Shown: positions 39,361-49,256, counted from the stretch's first letter. The stretch: 64,000 nucleotides of DNA from Bacillus xiapuensis (GCF_002797355.1 NZ_KZ454939.1:1149828-1213827); one strand, 5' to 3'. Notes: generated by a model from the sequence alone, not told the origin. Numbers and translations: made by a program.

Positions 39361-39831
39361 ATGAGTAAAGTAATTGAAATTGTTGAACAGCTGGCAAAAC
39401 CAATTGCGGAAGAGCTGCATTTGGAATTGGTTGATGTCGAGTACGTAAAGGAAGGAAAGAACTGGTTTTTGCGTGTGTACGTTGATAAAGAAACAGGAGT
39501 CGATATCGAAGAATGCGGCATTGTCAGCGAGCGCTTGAGTGAGAAGCTCGATGAAGCAGATCCGATTCCTTATAATTACTTCCTTGAAGTGTCTTCTCCC
39601 GGTGCGGAGCGGCCGCTCAAAAAAACGGCGGATTACGAGAGAGCCGTCGGCAAAAGAGTGAATGTGAAAACGTACGAGCCGATCGCTGGAGAGAAGGTTT
39701 TTGAAGGCACGCTATTGTCATTCGAAGAGAGTGAATTGACCATTGAATATATGGTGAAAACAAGCAAGAAACAAGTGCAAATCCCTATGGAGAAAGTGGC
39801 GAAAGCCCGCCTGGCTGTTTCCTTCTCTTAA
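39361..39831 (+). CDS. rimP: RimP (YlxS), 30S ribosome maturation factor
   Basis: Assists early 30S assembly. Family features are [40 protein letters not shown] and [16 protein letters not shown]. It has 156 residues, preceded by CAGGAGGG. It is the first gene of the nusA-infB operon, its universal neighbour. Confidence 0.97.
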   Translation: MSKVIEIVEQLAKPIAEELHLELVDVEYVKEGKNWFLRVYVDKETGVDIEECGIVSERLSEKLDEADPIPYNYFLEVSSPGAERPLKKTADYERAVGKRVNVKTYEPIAGEKVFEGTLLSFEESELTIEYMVKTSKKQVQIPMEKVAKARLAVSFS

Positions 39832-39990
39832 CCGGGAAGAAGGGCGAGTAAGGGCTTGAGCATGGAACCCCGCAACCGCTTATCAGCAAGCGATTGCGGC
39901 TTGGGGCTGCAAGCTGCCGAGCGGCCTTCTATTTCAAAAAAAGGATCGCTAAAGCAGCGTTTGATCATATTTAAGGGGGCGGAACGTTCG
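39832..39990 (+). promoter_or_regulatory. rimP-nusA spacer with a strong hairpin
   Basis: A 159-base gap, long for this junction. The main hairpin is CCGCAA (39870-39875), a C/A mismatch, CGCTT (39877-39881), loop ATCAGC, AAGCG (39888-39892), TTGCGG (39894-39899). The frame of nusA is open through it back to 39856, but this has no ribosome site or homology and is taken as chance. The nusA site AAGGGGGCGG is at 39973-39982. Confidence 0.45.
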
Positions 39991-41109
39991 ATGAGCACTG
40001 AATTATATGATGCTCTTTTATATTTGGAGAAAGAAAAAGGAATTGAAAGAGGTTTAATTACAGAAGCGATTGAAGCCGCGCTGATTTCTGCATACAAACG
40101 CAATTTCAATCAAGCGCAAAATGTCCGAGTCGATTTAAATATTGAGACTGGCACAATGCGTGTTTTTGCCCGCAAGGAAGTCGTGGAAGAGGTTTTTGAT
40201 TCCCGCTTGGAAATTTCGGAAGCGGAAGCGCGCGAAATCAATCCGGCGTATGAAATTGGCGATATCGTGGAGATGGAAGTGACTCCGAAGGACTTCGGCC
40301 GCATTGCTGCGCAAACGGCCAAGCAAGTAGTAACACAGCGGGTGCGGGAAGCGGAAAGAGGCATAATCTATTCAGAATTTGTTGACCGCGAAGAGGATAT
40401 TATGACTGGAATTGTTCAAAGGCAAGATTCTCGCTTCATTTACGTAAGCCTTGGTAAAATTGAAGCGCTGCTGCCGCTATCTGAGCAAATGCCCAATGAA
40501 AGTTATAAACCGCATGACCGCATTAAAGTGTATATCACAAAGGTAGAACGCACAACGAAAGGACCGCAAATCTTCGTATCGAGAACCCATCCGGGACTGC
40601 TCAAGCGCTTATTTGAAATTGAAGTTCCTGAAATTTTCGATGGAACGGTGGAAATTCGTTCCGTTTCACGCGAAGCGGGCGACCGTTCTAAAATATCTGT
40701 TTACGCGGAAAATCCGGAGGTTGATCCGGTGGGAGCATGCGTAGGTCCAAAAGGAAACCGCGTCCAAGCCATCGTGAACGAACTGAAGGGCGAAAAAATT
40801 GATATCGTCAAATGGTCTGAAGATCCGGTTGTATTTGTGGCTAATGCCCTAAGTCCGTCCAAAGTGCTGGATGTACAGGTGGATGAAGAAGCGAAGGCTA
40901 CCACAGTTGTTGTGCCGGATTATCAGCTGTCTCTGGCGATCGGCAAACGCGGACAAAACGCCCGTTTGGCGGCTAAATTAACCGGCTGGAAGATCGATAT
41001 TAAAAGCGAAACAGATGCCCGTGAAGCAGGGATATATCCTCGGGAAGATGGCGAGGCACATCCTCCCGCAGATGAGGCTAGCGACTTTTCCTCCGAAGAA
41101 ATTGAATAA
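39991..41109 (+). CDS. nusA: NusA, transcription elongation/termination factor
   Basis: Binds RNA polymerase and nascent RNA, stimulating pausing and weak intrinsic termination. The N-terminal RNAP-binding domain begins [20 protein letters not shown]. The S1 domain spans about residues 135-200 ([20 protein letters not shown]), and two KH domains follow ([20 protein letters not shown] and [20 protein letters not shown]). It has 372 residues with the short Gram-positive C-terminus. The start is ATG 39991. Confidence 0.97.
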   Translation: MSTELYDALLYLEKEKGIERGLITEAIEAALISAYKRNFNQAQNVRVDLNIETGTMRVFARKEVVEEVFDSRLEISEAEAREINPAYEIGDIVEMEVTPKDFGRIAAQTAKQVVTQRVREAERGIIYSEFVDREEDIMTGIVQRQDSRFIYVSLGKIEALLPLSEQMPNESYKPHDRIKVYITKVERTTKGPQIFVSRTHPGLLKRLFEIEVPEIFDGTVEIRSVSREAGDRSKISVYAENPEVDPVGACVGPKGNRVQAIVNELKGEKIDIVKWSEDPVVFVANALSPSKVLDVQVDEEAKATTVVVPDYQLSLAIGKRGQNARLAAKLTGWKIDIKSETDAREAGIYPREDGEAHPPADEASDFSSEEIE

Positions 41110-41122
41110 GAGGTGAAGAAAA

Positions 41123-41398
41123 ATGGCTAAATCTAAAAAAGTTCCGCTAAGAAAATGTGCGGCAACAGGCGAGATGAAAGCAAAGAAAGAAATGGTGCGG
41201 ATCGTCCGTTCAAAAGAAGGCGAGGTGTCCGTGGATCTGACGGGAAAGAAACCAGGCCGCGGCACTTACTTATCCAAAGATAAAGAAGCAGTTGAAATGG
41301 CTAGAAAAAGAGGCGTCTTATCAAGACAGCTAAATGCAGAGGTTCCGGATGCCGTTTATGATGAGCTGCTTGCTCTCGTGGAAAAGGGGAATCATTGA
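41123..41398 (+). CDS. ylxR: YlxR family protein (RnpM), RNA-binding
   Basis: A 91-residue DUF448/YlxR protein with the family pattern [20 protein letters not shown] and [20 protein letters not shown]. It is always next to nusA. It has recently been named RnpM for a role in modulating RNase P, as I recall; older work calls it a nucleoid/RNA-binding protein. AGAGGTGAAG precedes the ATG. Confidence 0.93.
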   Translation: MAKSKKVPLRKCAATGEMKAKKEMVRIVRSKEGEVSVDLTGKKPGRGTYLSKDKEAVEMARKRGVLSRQLNAEVPDAVYDELLALVEKGNH

Positions 41399-41401
41399 TC
41401 C

Positions 41402-41728
41402 ATGAAGCAGCCGCAATGGGCAGGGTTACTCGGGTTAGCTAATCGCGCAAGAAAGGTCATATCAGGTGAAGAGTTGACAGTTAAAGAAATTCAGAAAGGC
41501 CGGGCTAAGCTCGTATTGCTGTCGCGTGATGCCTCCCCCAATACAAAAAAGAAGATACAGGACAAAGCCGGGTATTATCAGGTGCCTGTAAAATGGGTGG
41601 ATAATCGCTATGCTCTGGGCCAAGCAATCGGCAAAGATGCAAGGGTGGTTCTAGCTGTTTTAGATGCGGGGTTTGCCGGCAAGCTTAGCTCCCTAATTGA
41701 TCAATGTGCGCGAGAAGCCGGTATTTAG
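41402..41728 (+). CDS. ylxQ: YlxQ, L7Ae-family k-turn RNA-binding protein
   Basis: L7Ae/L30e fold with GLLGLANRARKVISGEELTV, KAKLVLLSRDASPNT-like RNA-binding core and ALGQAIGKDARVVLAVLDAG. It has 108 residues, a few longer at the C-terminus (QCAREAGI) than I expect for Bacillus YlxQ. That extension abuts the decayed start of infB. In B. subtilis the orthologue is a k-turn binder, also called RplGA. Confidence 0.93.
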   Translation: MKQPQWAGLLGLANRARKVISGEELTVKEIQKGRAKLVLLSRDASPNTKKKIQDKAGYYQVPVKWVDNRYALGQAIGKDARVVLAVLDAGFAGKLSSLIDQCAREAGI

Positions 41729-41858
41729 CAAAAAAAAGCGAATGAACGCGCCCAAGACAAGAGCGCATCAAGCAAAAGCAGTCTCCGATAAGGAGAAAAG
41801 GTGACATGTAGAAGTCTCTAGCCATATCACTGTTATTGAAGAGGAGGCTATACAAACA
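41729..41858 (+). pseudogene. Decayed N-terminal domain of infB (relic)
   Basis: In other Bacillaceae IF-2 begins with a small domain (B. subtilis MAKMRVYEYAKALNVSSKE... as I recall it). Here frame 41741-41776 reads NERAQDKSASSK, alignable with YEYAK....SSK. After one extra A in AAAA (about 41774-41777) the next frame reads AVSDKEKR, a TGA stop (41802-41804), then [18 protein letters not shown] running in frame into the present protein. The residue spacing matches the intact family throughout. No ATG/GTG/TTG start with a ribosome site exists for it. The alignment is by eye. Confidence 0.65.
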
Positions 41859-43829
41859 TTGGATAAATCGTTAAAGAATAAATCATCTAATCAAACAAAA
41901 GCTGGTCAGAACAAACAAGCAGGCAATAGAGGTAAAGCAGGGGGCAAATCGCCATCCGGCAACAAAAAAGGATTGAATCAAGGAAAAGGGAATAATAAAA
42001 ATCAAGGCCGCAATAAAAATCAAGCCAAAAGAAATAATAAGCCGGCCCCGCAACAAGCCCCAAAAGTGAAAGAGCTGCCGGAAAAAATTACATTCACCGG
42101 TTCGTTAACGGTGTCAGAGCTTGCGAAGAAATTAAACCGTGAACCGTCAGAGATCATTAAAAAGCTCTTCATGGTAGGCATCATGGCAACCATTAACCAG
42201 GAACTTGACAGCGATGCTATTGAACTGATCGCCGGAGAATACGGCGTAGAAGTCGAAGAAGAAGTGCTGATTGATAAAGCGGATCTTGAAATTTATTTTG
42301 AGCAAGAAGACGAAGGGACCTTGATCGAACGCCCTGCTGTTGTGACAATTATGGGGCACGTCGATCATGGAAAGACAACTCTTCTGGATTCCATCCGGCA
42401 CACGAAAGTAACGGAAGGAGAAGCCGGCGGCATCACTCAGCACATCGGCGCTTATCAGATCGAAGCGGGAGATAAAAAAATCACCTTCCTTGATACACCA
42501 GGGCACGCAGCCTTTACAACAATGCGGGCGCGCGGTGCGAAAATCACCGATATTACCATTCTCGTGGTTGCCGCTGATGACGGAGTCATGCCGCAAACCA
42601 TTGAAGCCATCAATCACGCCAAAGCAGCGGAAGTTCCGATCATTGTGGCGGTGAATAAAATCGACAAACCGACAGCTAACCCGGATCGCGTCATGCAGGA
42701 ATTGACTGAGCATGGCCTTGTGCCTGAAGACTGGGGCGGCGATACGATTTTCGTTCCTTTATCAGCCAAGCATGGAGAAGGAATTGATACGCTGCTGGAA
42801 ATGATTCTGCTAGTGGCAGAAGTAGAGGAGTTAAAAGCCAGCCCAGATCGCCGCGCCATCGGTACAGTGATTGAAGCTGAACTGGATAAAGGACGGGGTT
42901 CTGTGGCGACATTGCTCGTGCAAAACGGAACCTTGCATGTGGGAGACCCTATTGTCGTCGGAAATACGCACGGCCGTGTGCGGGCTATGGTCAATGACAT
43001 TGGCCGGCGCGTCAAAACAGCGGGGCCTTCTACTCCGGTAGAAATTACCGGACTCAATGAAGTTCCTTTAGCTGGAGACCGCTTTGTCGTATTTAAAGAT
43101 GAAAAAACCGCCCGCCAAATTGGGGAAGCGCGTGCACAGGAAGCACTGCAGGCTCAGCGAAGCGAGAAAACCCGCGTCAGCTTAGACAACTTGTTTGAGC
43201 ACATGAAACAAGGGGAAATGAAAGAAATAAATATCGTTTTAAAAGCGGATGTGCAAGGTTCGCTTGAAGCGGTGGCGGCTGCTCTGCAAAAGATTGAAGT
43301 AGAGGGCGTCAATGTAAAAATAATTCACACAGGCGTTGGTGCTATCACAGAATCTGATATTATCCTCGCTTCCGCTTCCGATGCCATCGTGATCGGCTTC
43401 AACGTCCGTCCGGATGTGAATGCTAAGCGGGCGGCGGAAGAAGAAGAGGTGGATGTTCGTCTCCATCGCATTATTTACAAAGTAATTGAAGAAATCGAGT
43501 CAGCTATGAAAGGCATGCTTGATCCTGAATTCCAAGAAAAAATTATTGGTCAAGCGGAAGTGCGCCAAACGTTTAAAGTATCAAAAGTGGGAACTATTGC
43601 CGGTTCTTATGTGACAGAGGGCAAGGTGACCCGCAACAGCGGCGTGCGTTTAATCCGTGACGGAATTGTAATTTTTGAAGGGGAAATCGATGCGCTTAAG
43701 CGTTTCAAAGATGATGCCAAAGAAGTCAGCCAAGGCTACGAATGCGGCATTACCATCAAGAACTTCAATGATGTGAAAGAAGGAGACGTTATTGAAGCCT
43801 TTATTGAGGAAGAAATCGAGCGCAAATGA
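41859..43829 (+). CDS. infB: Translation initiation factor IF-2, apparently lacking the N-terminal domain
   Basis: GTPase that brings fMet-tRNA to the 30S subunit. A Lys/Gln/Asn-rich linker (about residues 1-65) is followed by the IF2_N domain ([20 protein letters not shown]), the G domain ([14 protein letters not shown] about 165, [12 protein letters not shown]) and domains II-IV. It has 656 residues. The TTG start has AGGAGG (41842-41847) 11 bases upstream; that site is made from old Glu-Glu-Ala codons. The N-terminal ~45 residues normal for Bacillus IF-2 are missing and survive only as a relic upstream. The result resembles the short internal-start isoforms known for IF-2. Confidence 0.94.
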   Translation: MDKSLKNKSSNQTKAGQNKQAGNRGKAGGKSPSGNKKGLNQGKGNNKNQGRNKNQAKRNNKPAPQQAPKVKELPEKITFTGSLTVSELAKKLNREPSEIIKKLFMVGIMATINQELDSDAIELIAGEYGVEVEEEVLIDKADLEIYFEQEDEGTLIERPAVVTIMGHVDHGKTTLLDSIRHTKVTEGEAGGITQHIGAYQIEAGDKKITFLDTPGHAAFTTMRARGAKITDITILVVAADDGVMPQTIEAINHAKAAEVPIIVAVNKIDKPTANPDRVMQELTEHGLVPEDWGGDTIFVPLSAKHGEGIDTLLEMILLVAEVEELKASPDRRAIGTVIEAELDKGRGSVATLLVQNGTLHVGDPIVVGNTHGRVRAMVNDIGRRVKTAGPSTPVEITGLNEVPLAGDRFVVFKDEKTARQIGEARAQEALQAQRSEKTRVSLDNLFEHMKQGEMKEINIVLKADVQGSLEAVAAALQKIEVEGVNVKIIHTGVGAITESDIILASASDAIVIGFNVRPDVNAKRAAEEEEVDVRLHRIIYKVIEEIESAMKGMLDPEFQEKIIGQAEVRQTFKVSKVGTIAGSYVTEGKVTRNSGVRLIRDGIVIFEGEIDALKRFKDDAKEVSQGYECGITIKNFNDVKEGDVIEAFIEEEIERK

Positions 43830-44104
43830 TCGGCTATCTTGAAGTGGAATATTTAATTTATGATTCGCATTCTTTAAAAGAAAAGCGGGCGGTGCTCAAG
43901 CGGACAATGACCCGTTTAAAGCAAAGGTTAAATGTTTCCGTAGCCGAGATCGACCATCAGGACGTTTGGCAGCGTACCAAGCTTGCCGTTGTCACGGCCG
44001 CATCCTCCCGAAAAGCGGCGGAAAGAGAGCTGGAGAATGCCTTGCATTTTTTGGACTCTTTCCCCGAGTGGGAGCGTCTGGCGACTTCCTATGAATGGTT
44101 ATAA
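43826..44104 (+). CDS. ylxP: YlxP family protein (DUF503)
   Basis: 92 residues, [20 protein letters not shown] with [20 protein letters not shown] and [13 protein letters not shown], the DUF503 core. It overlaps the infB stop (ATGA) and precedes rbfA, its standard place. The function is not established; a role in ribosome biology is inferred from context. Confidence 0.93.
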   Translation: MIGYLEVEYLIYDSHSLKEKRAVLKRTMTRLKQRLNVSVAEIDHQDVWQRTKLAVVTAASSRKAAERELENALHFLDSFPEWERLATSYEWL

Positions 44105-44118
44105 AGAGGTGAAAAAAA

Positions 44119-44475
44119 ATGAGTCTTCGTGCTAATCGTGTCAGCGAACAGATGAAAAAAGAGCTGACGGATATATTAAATCGCAAAGTAAAAGATCCGC
44201 GCATCGGTTTTATCACGGTGACAGATGTGGAAGTGACAGGAGATCTTCAGCAGGCGAAGGTGTACATTACTGTCCTTGGTGATGAACAGAAGCGTGAAGA
44301 AACACTAAAAGCTTTAACAAAAGCGAAAGGATTCATCCGTTCTGAAGTGGGGCAAAGAATCCGTCTTCGCAAAACTCCTGAATTATTATTCGAATTCGAT
44401 GAATCGATTGCATACGGCAACCGCATCGAAACATTGCTTAGAGAGCTTGGCAGCGAGCCATCAGATCGCTCCTAA
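44119..44475 (+). CDS. rbfA: RbfA, ribosome-binding factor A
   Basis: Cold-shock-linked 30S maturation factor with a KH-like fold, 118 residues. Motifs [38 protein letters not shown] and [17 protein letters not shown] are present. AGAGGTGAAAAAAA precedes ATG 44119. Last gene before the structured gap ahead of truB. Confidence 0.97.
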   Translation: MSLRANRVSEQMKKELTDILNRKVKDPRIGFITVTDVEVTGDLQQAKVYITVLGDEQKREETLKALTKAKGFIRSEVGQRIRLRKTPELLFEFDESIAYGNRIETLLRELGSEPSDRS

Positions 44476-44492
44476 GCAAGCGCTGGATTATT

Positions 44493-44586
44493 AGGTCTCT
44501 GGCCTCTTGAGTGAATATTATATAGACTGTCCATATGCTTCACATCTATATATCATTCTTAAAGAGGCTTTAGACCTCTTTTTTTT
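44493..44586 (+). terminator. Terminator with a competing long hairpin in the rbfA-truB gap
   Basis: The core terminator is AAAGAGG (44561-44567), loop CTTTAGA, CCTCTTT (44575-44581), then T to 44586. A longer fold is also possible: AGGTCT/AGACCT (44493-44498 with 44572-44577), GGCCTCTT with AAGAGGCT (44501-44508 with 44562-44569), GAGTGA/TCATTC (44509-44514 with 44553-44558) and ATATAGA/TCTATAT (44520-44526 with 44545-44551). It takes up the left arm of the core terminator, so the two folds exclude each other. Confidence 0.7.
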
Positions 44587-44616
44587 ACGGAAAATGGATG
44601 AAAGGAGAGGGGATGA

Positions 44617-45525
44617 ATGGATGGCATTCTGCCGCTTTGGAAGGAAAAAGGAATGACCTCGCATGATTGTGTGTTCCGCCTGCGGAAAATTCTTCAAACC
44701 AAAAAAGTGGGGCACACCGGGACGCTGGATCCGGAAGTGGAGGGGGTATTGCCAATTTGCATTGGGCGCGCAACGAAGCTTTCTGAGTACATCATGAACA
44801 CAGGAAAGACGTATATCGGGGAGGTCACGATCGGTGTTTCCACTACAACGGAAGATGCTTTTGGAGATATGGTGGAACAGCGGGCTGTCACTGAGCGCTT
44901 TTCAAGAGAAAAAATTGAACAGGTGCTGCAATCTTTAACGGGGGAAGTAGTCCAGACCCCGCCGATGTTTTCGGCCGTGAAAGTCCGCGGCAAACGCCTG
45001 TATGAGTATGCCCGGGAAGGAATTGAAGTCGAGCGCCCTTCAAGGAGAGTCATCATTCAATCACTGGAGCTGTTAGATGACCGCCAGGAATTTGCTGGGG
45101 AAACGGTGCGTTTTTCTTTTCGTGCTTCCTGCAGCAAAGGCACGTATATTCGGACTCTAGCCGTCATGATAGGGGAAAGGCTCGGCTATCCTGCCCATAT
45201 GTCTAAGCTAGTGAGAACATCCTCAGGAGGCTTCAAGCAAGAGGATTGCTTGACGTTAAAAGAAGTGGAGGCTAGGCAAGAAAGCGGGGAGATTTCCTCC
45301 TTTCTTCATCCGTTGGAGGCGGGTGTTTCTCATTTGCCGAAATGGCTGATAAGTGATACATTAGCAGGGAAAGTGAAACACGGAGCGGTTCTTGCGCAGC
45401 CGTCCGATTGGCCGCAGGGAGAAAGGGAAGCGGCTGTATTTGAACAGGGCCATTTGCTGGCAATATATCAGCTCCATCCGACAAAGCCGGGAAAGGTAAA
45501 ACCGGTGAAAGTATTGGCCGATTGA
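44617..45525 (+). CDS. truB: TruB, tRNA pseudouridine-55 synthase
   Basis: Makes pseudouridine 55 in the T-loop of tRNAs. The catalytic Asp lies in HTGTLDPEVEGVLPICIGRA; KTYIGEVTIGVSTTTEDAFG and GEVVQTPPMFSAVKVRGKRL are family blocks. It has 302 residues with a C-terminal PUA-like region. The start ATG 44617 follows AGGAGAGGGG. It is followed by ribF, with which it is commonly paired. Confidence 0.97.
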   Translation: MDGILPLWKEKGMTSHDCVFRLRKILQTKKVGHTGTLDPEVEGVLPICIGRATKLSEYIMNTGKTYIGEVTIGVSTTTEDAFGDMVEQRAVTERFSREKIEQVLQSLTGEVVQTPPMFSAVKVRGKRLYEYAREGIEVERPSRRVIIQSLELLDDRQEFAGETVRFSFRASCSKGTYIRTLAVMIGERLGYPAHMSKLVRTSSGGFKQEDCLTLKEVEARQESGEISSFLHPLEAGVSHLPKWLISDTLAGKVKHGAVLAQPSDWPQGEREAAVFEQGHLLAIYQLHPTKPGKVKPVKVLAD

Positions 45526-45545
45526 TTGGGAAGAAGGTTGAAAAA

Positions 45546-46496
45546 GTGGAAATGATCATGTTGAACCATCCTCATCAGCTGAATAGAAATGAACTGCCGC
45601 CGCTTGTCATGGCTTTAGGGTTTTTTGACGGGGTGCATAAGGGGCATCAGCGTGTGATTGAGACAGCTGTCAGGAAGGCCGGGGAATGGCAGTTTAAAAG
45701 CGCTGTTATGACGTTTGATCCCCATCCTTCTGTCGTACTTGGACATAAGCATCGGCCCATTCAATATCTTACGCCTTTAGCAGAAAAGCAAAAAGTCATT
45801 CAGTCTTTGGGGGTCGATTATTTATTTGTTGTGCGCTTCACGTCCGACTTTGCCGCTTTAGAGCCTCAGCAATTCGTAGATGAATATATCATTAACCTCC
45901 ATGTCAAGCATGTGGTAGCAGGATTTGACTATACATATGGAAATCTAGGAAAAGGGACGATGGAAACCATGCCTTTTCACGCGAGAGGCCTGTTTGAATC
46001 AACCACCGTCGATAAGCTTGAGTATCAAGATGAAAAAGTCAGTTCAACCAGAATTCGCAGGCTGATAAAAGAAGGAAAAGCAGAAGAAGCCACCTGCCTG
46101 CTTGGCCGGCCGTATCAAGCGGTGGGAACTGTCATTCATGGCGACAAGCGGGGGGGAAGCAAGCTAGGCTTTCCCACTGCTAATATTGATGTTGATGATG
46201 ATTACTTGATCCCTAAAACGGGCGTCTATGCTGTAAAGATCAAGGTCAAAGGGGAGTGGCATCCAGGCGTTTGCAATATTGGCTATCGTCCGACTTTCAA
46301 GAATCCAGAAGAAACATGTTTATCCATTGAAGTGCATATTTTAGGATTCCGCCACTCCATTTACGGGGAAGAAGTAGCGGTGCAATGGCATGCTTATTTG
46401 CGCGGTGAAAAGAAATTTGACAGCGTTGCGTCATTGATTAAGCAAATTGAACAAGATAAGCAGGCGGCTATGCAGTATTTCGCTGTTACCTCGTAA
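45546..46496 (+). CDS. ribF: Bifunctional riboflavin kinase / FAD synthetase
   Basis: Makes FMN and FAD (RibC in B. subtilis). The N-terminal nucleotidyltransferase has GFFDGVHKGHQ, MTFDPHPSVV and VVAGFDYTYG; the C-terminal flavokinase has HGDKRGGSKLGFPTANIDVD and YGEEVAVQWHAYLRGEKKFD. The site AAGAAGG (45531-45537) sets GTG 45546 as start. That gives an N-terminus (MEMIMLNHPHQL) aligned with B. subtilis and 316 residues. The TTG 45522 overlapping truB is rejected. Confidence 0.96.
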   Translation: MEMIMLNHPHQLNRNELPPLVMALGFFDGVHKGHQRVIETAVRKAGEWQFKSAVMTFDPHPSVVLGHKHRPIQYLTPLAEKQKVIQSLGVDYLFVVRFTSDFAALEPQQFVDEYIINLHVKHVVAGFDYTYGNLGKGTMETMPFHARGLFESTTVDKLEYQDEKVSSTRIRRLIKEGKAEEATCLLGRPYQAVGTVIHGDKRGGSKLGFPTANIDVDDDYLIPKTGVYAVKIKVKGEWHPGVCNIGYRPTFKNPEETCLSIEVHILGFRHSIYGEEVAVQWHAYLRGEKKFDSVASLIKQIEQDKQAAMQYFAVTS

Positions 46497-46502
46497 AAGA
46501 TA

Positions 46503-46531
46503 TTGCATATCATCTGTTTCTTTGCTATGAT
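46503..46531 (+). promoter_or_regulatory. Sigma-A promoter of rpsO
   Basis: TTGCAT (46503-46508), 17 bases, TATGAT (46526-46531) with an extended -10 TGC at 46523-46525. Confidence 0.72.
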
Positions 46532-46537
46532 AGTAAA

Positions 46538-46624
46538 TGCGTTATTTGAACCTTTGCTTGGCATTACGCCGCTCCGACGTATGCTCAGTAACAGGGGATT
46601 TGATAAAATAAGGAGGAATTACAA
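46538..46624 (+). promoter_or_regulatory. rpsO leader, probable S15 autoregulatory RNA
   Basis: The leader can fold with GCAT(t)ACG...CGTATGC (about 46563-46592) inside CCTTTG/CAGGGG (about 46554-46602), leading to the site AAGGAGGAATT. S15 leaders are known in Bacilli. The class of this one was not determined. Confidence 0.45.
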
Positions 46625-46894
46625 ATGGCATTAACACAAGAACGCAAGAACGAAATCATCAACGAATTTAAAACACACGAGAGTGATACAGGTTCTCCAG
46701 AAGTACAAATCGCTGTGCTTACAGAACAAATCAACATTTTAAACGAACATTTACGTACTCATAAGAAAGACCATCATTCACGTCGCGGTCTTTTGAAAAT
46801 GGTAGGTCGCCGTCGTAACTTGTTAACATACCTTCGCAATAAAGATGTGCAACGTTACCGTGAATTAATTCAAAAACTTGGCTTACGTCGATAA
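46625..46894 (+). CDS. rpsO: 30S ribosomal protein S15
   Basis: 89 residues. The complete S15 sequence is visible: [60 protein letters not shown]. It has its own promoter and terminator and precedes pnp, the conserved arrangement. Confidence 0.99.
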   Translation: MALTQERKNEIINEFKTHESDTGSPEVQIAVLTEQINILNEHLRTHKKDHHSRRGLLKMVGRRRNLLTYLRNKDVQRYRELIQKLGLRR

Positions 46895-46904
46895 GCAATT
46901 CAAG

Positions 46905-46930
46905 AAGCGGGATTTTTCCCGCTTTTTTAT
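46905..46930 (+). terminator. Intrinsic terminator after rpsO
   Basis: AAGCGGGA (46905-46912), loop TTTT, TCCCGCTT (46917-46924), then T-run. Confidence 0.9.
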
Positions 46931-47038
46931 TAGGAGAAAAATGGTTGGGATTTGCTTCCATGTAATGATAAAAACAATGATTAACTTATGTTCATGAAGT
47001 AAATAATACATAAGATGGATAAATTCAATGTTTTAGCT

Positions 47039-47066
47039 TTGCATGCATTGCAACGAGTGTTATGCT
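47039..47066 (+). promoter_or_regulatory. Sigma-A promoter of pnp
   Basis: TTGCAT (47039-47044), 16 bases, TATGCT (47061-47066) with an extended -10 TGT at 47058-47060. It lies about 55 bases before the pnp start in an AT-rich gap. Confidence 0.6.
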
Positions 47067-47120
47067 AATAATTAGGGTTGAAAATTATTAACTTTTATTG
47101 ATATAGAGAGGGGTTCATTT

Positions 47121-49256
47121 ATGGAGCAAGGGAAACAAACATTTTCCATAGAATGGGCAGGCCGGCAGCTGACTGTTGAAGTCGGCGAGGTTGCTAAACA
47201 GGCAAACGGAGCGGCGCTCATCCGCTATGGAGATACCGTCGTATTGAGCACAGCGACAGCGTCGAAGGAAGCAAAAGCTGTCGACTTTTTTCCATTAACA
47301 GTGAATTATGAAGAGCGATTATATGCCGTAGGGAAAATCCCAGGCGGATTTATTAAAAGAGAAGGCCGTCCGAGTGAGAAAGCAACATTAGCGAGCCGGT
47401 TAATTGACCGTCCGATCCGTCCGCTGTTTGCTGATGGCTTCCGCAATGAAGTACAAGTGATCAGCATGGTCATGAGTGTCGACCAGGACTGCTCTCCGGA
47501 AATGGCCGCCATGTTCGGTTCATCACTGGCGCTTTGCATTTCCGATATTCCGTTTGAAGGTCCGATTGCCGGCGTGGTGGTTGGCCGGATCGACGACCAA
47601 TTTGTTATTAATCCTACAGTGGAACAGATGGAAAAGAGCGATATGAACTTAACTGTGGCCGGAACGAAAGAAGCGATTAACATGGTAGAAGCCGGCGCCA
47701 ATGAAGTTCCGGAAGAGGTCATGCTTGAAGCAATTATGTTCGGCCATGAGGAGATCAAACGGCTCATTGCCTTCCAGGAAGAGATCGTTAGTAAAGTCGG
47801 GAAAGAAAAGTTAGAAATAGAATTGTATGAAGTGGATGAGGCGATTGAGCAGCAGGTTCGCAGCCTGTGCGAACAGGAACTGCTTCAAGCGATTCAAGTC
47901 CAGGAAAAACATGCCCGCGAAGAAGCCATTCAAGAAGTGAAGAATGAAGTTATGGACAAATTCACAGCGGAGGAAGCGGATGAGGATACACTGAAACAAG
48001 TGGCTCAAACGCTGGACAAGCTAGTAAAAGAAGAAGTTCGCCGCTTAATCACAATGGAGAAAATCCGGCCGGACGGGCGCAAAATTGATGAAATTCGCCC
48101 GCTTTCTTCAGCTGTCGGCATTCTTCCGCGCACACACGGTTCCGGCATGTTTACTCGCGGACAAACGCAAGTGCTGAGCATCTGTACATTAGGTGCATTG
48201 GGAGATGTGCAAATTCTTGATGGACTGGGTGTAGAGGAATCGAAGCGATTTATGCATCATTATAATTTCCCATCATTCAGCGTAGGAGAAACGCGCCCGC
48301 TAAGAGCGCCGGGCCGCCGTGAAATCGGTCACGGAGCGCTTGGAGAACGGGCGTTAGAACCGATTGTTCCGAGTGAAAAGGAATTCCCTTACACGATCCG
48401 GTTAGTTTCCGAAGTGCTGGAGTCAAACGGCTCTTCTTCGCAAGCCAGTATTTGTGCGAGCACGATGGCGATGATGGATGCGGGTGTGCCAATTAAAGCA
48501 CCGGTAGCCGGAATTGCGATGGGGCTGGTAAAATCAGGTGAAAACTACACCGTTTTAACGGATATTCAAGGAATGGAAGACCATTTAGGGGATATGGACT
48601 TTAAGGTTGCCGGCACGTCGAAAGGCGTTACTGCGCTGCAAATGGACATTAAAATTTCAGGTTTAAACCGTGAAATTCTTGAAGAAGCCTTGCAGCAGGC
48701 TAAAGCAGGGCGCATGCAAATTTTAGAGCATATGATGACCATTATTTCCGAACCGCGGAAAGAGCTGTCCACCTATGCTCCGAAAATTTTAACAATGACG
48801 ATTAATCCTGATAAAATCCGAGATGTCATCGGACCAAGCGGCAAGCAAATTAACAAGATTATTGAAGAAACAGGAGTTAAAATCGATATTGAGCAAGACG
48901 GAACTATTTTTATCTCCTCCGTCGATGCCGCTAAAAATAACGAAGCCAAGAAAATTATTGAAGACATCGTACGTGAAGTGGAAGTTGGACAAATGTATTT
49001 GGGAACCGTCAAACGCATTGAGAAATTCGGCACATTTGTAGAATTATTCCCTGGAAAAGACGGCCTCGTTCATATTTCTGAATTAGCCGAAGAACGGGTG
49101 AGAAAAGTCGAAGATGTCGTGTCTCTTGGTGATCAGCTTCTCGTGAAGGTAATTGGAATTGACGACCAAGGGCGAGTAAACCTTTCTCGCAAAGCGGTAT
49201 TGAAAGAACAGAAAGAACAGAAAGAACAAGAAGAAAAACAGCAGCAATCTAAATAA
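47121..49256 (+). CDS. pnp: Polynucleotide phosphorylase (PNPase)
   Basis: Phosphorolytic 3'-5' exoribonuclease, the main mRNA 3' exonuclease in Bacillus. It has two RNase PH domains ([40 protein letters not shown]), an alpha-helical linker, a KH domain ([20 protein letters not shown]) and a C-terminal S1 domain ([20 protein letters not shown]). It has 711 residues with a polar Gln/Lys/Glu tail. AGAGAGGGG precedes ATG 47121. Confidence 0.98.
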   Translation: MEQGKQTFSIEWAGRQLTVEVGEVAKQANGAALIRYGDTVVLSTATASKEAKAVDFFPLTVNYEERLYAVGKIPGGFIKREGRPSEKATLASRLIDRPIRPLFADGFRNEVQVISMVMSVDQDCSPEMAAMFGSSLALCISDIPFEGPIAGVVVGRIDDQFVINPTVEQMEKSDMNLTVAGTKEAINMVEAGANEVPEEVMLEAIMFGHEEIKRLIAFQEEIVSKVGKEKLEIELYEVDEAIEQQVRSLCEQELLQAIQVQEKHAREEAIQEVKNEVMDKFTAEEADEDTLKQVAQTLDKLVKEEVRRLITMEKIRPDGRKIDEIRPLSSAVGILPRTHGSGMFTRGQTQVLSICTLGALGDVQILDGLGVEESKRFMHHYNFPSFSVGETRPLRAPGRREIGHGALGERALEPIVPSEKEFPYTIRLVSEVLESNGSSSQASICASTMAMMDAGVPIKAPVAGIAMGLVKSGENYTVLTDIQGMEDHLGDMDFKVAGTSKGVTALQMDIKISGLNREILEEALQQAKAGRMQILEHMMTIISEPRKELSTYAPKILTMTINPDKIRDVIGPSGKQINKIIEETGVKIDIEQDGTIFISSVDAAKNNEAKKIIEDIVREVEVGQMYLGTVKRIEKFGTFVELFPGKDGLVHISELAEERVRKVEDVVSLGDQLLVKVIGIDDQGRVNLSRKAVLKEQKEQKEQEEKQQQSK

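Noticed and set aside
39856-39990. 45-codon N-terminal extension of nusA
   Set aside because: The frame is open by chance; NusA homology begins at 39991, which has the ribosome site, and the extension contains a hairpin.
41742-41804. Short frame ATG...TGA between ylxQ and infB as an independent leader peptide
   Set aside because: No ribosome site in front of the ATG, and part of the stretch aligns better with a decayed IF-2 N-terminus, so it is described as a relic instead.
42147-42713. 188-codon open frame on the - strand opposite infB
   Set aside because: His/Phe-rich mirror of the infB G domain, with no start context or homology.
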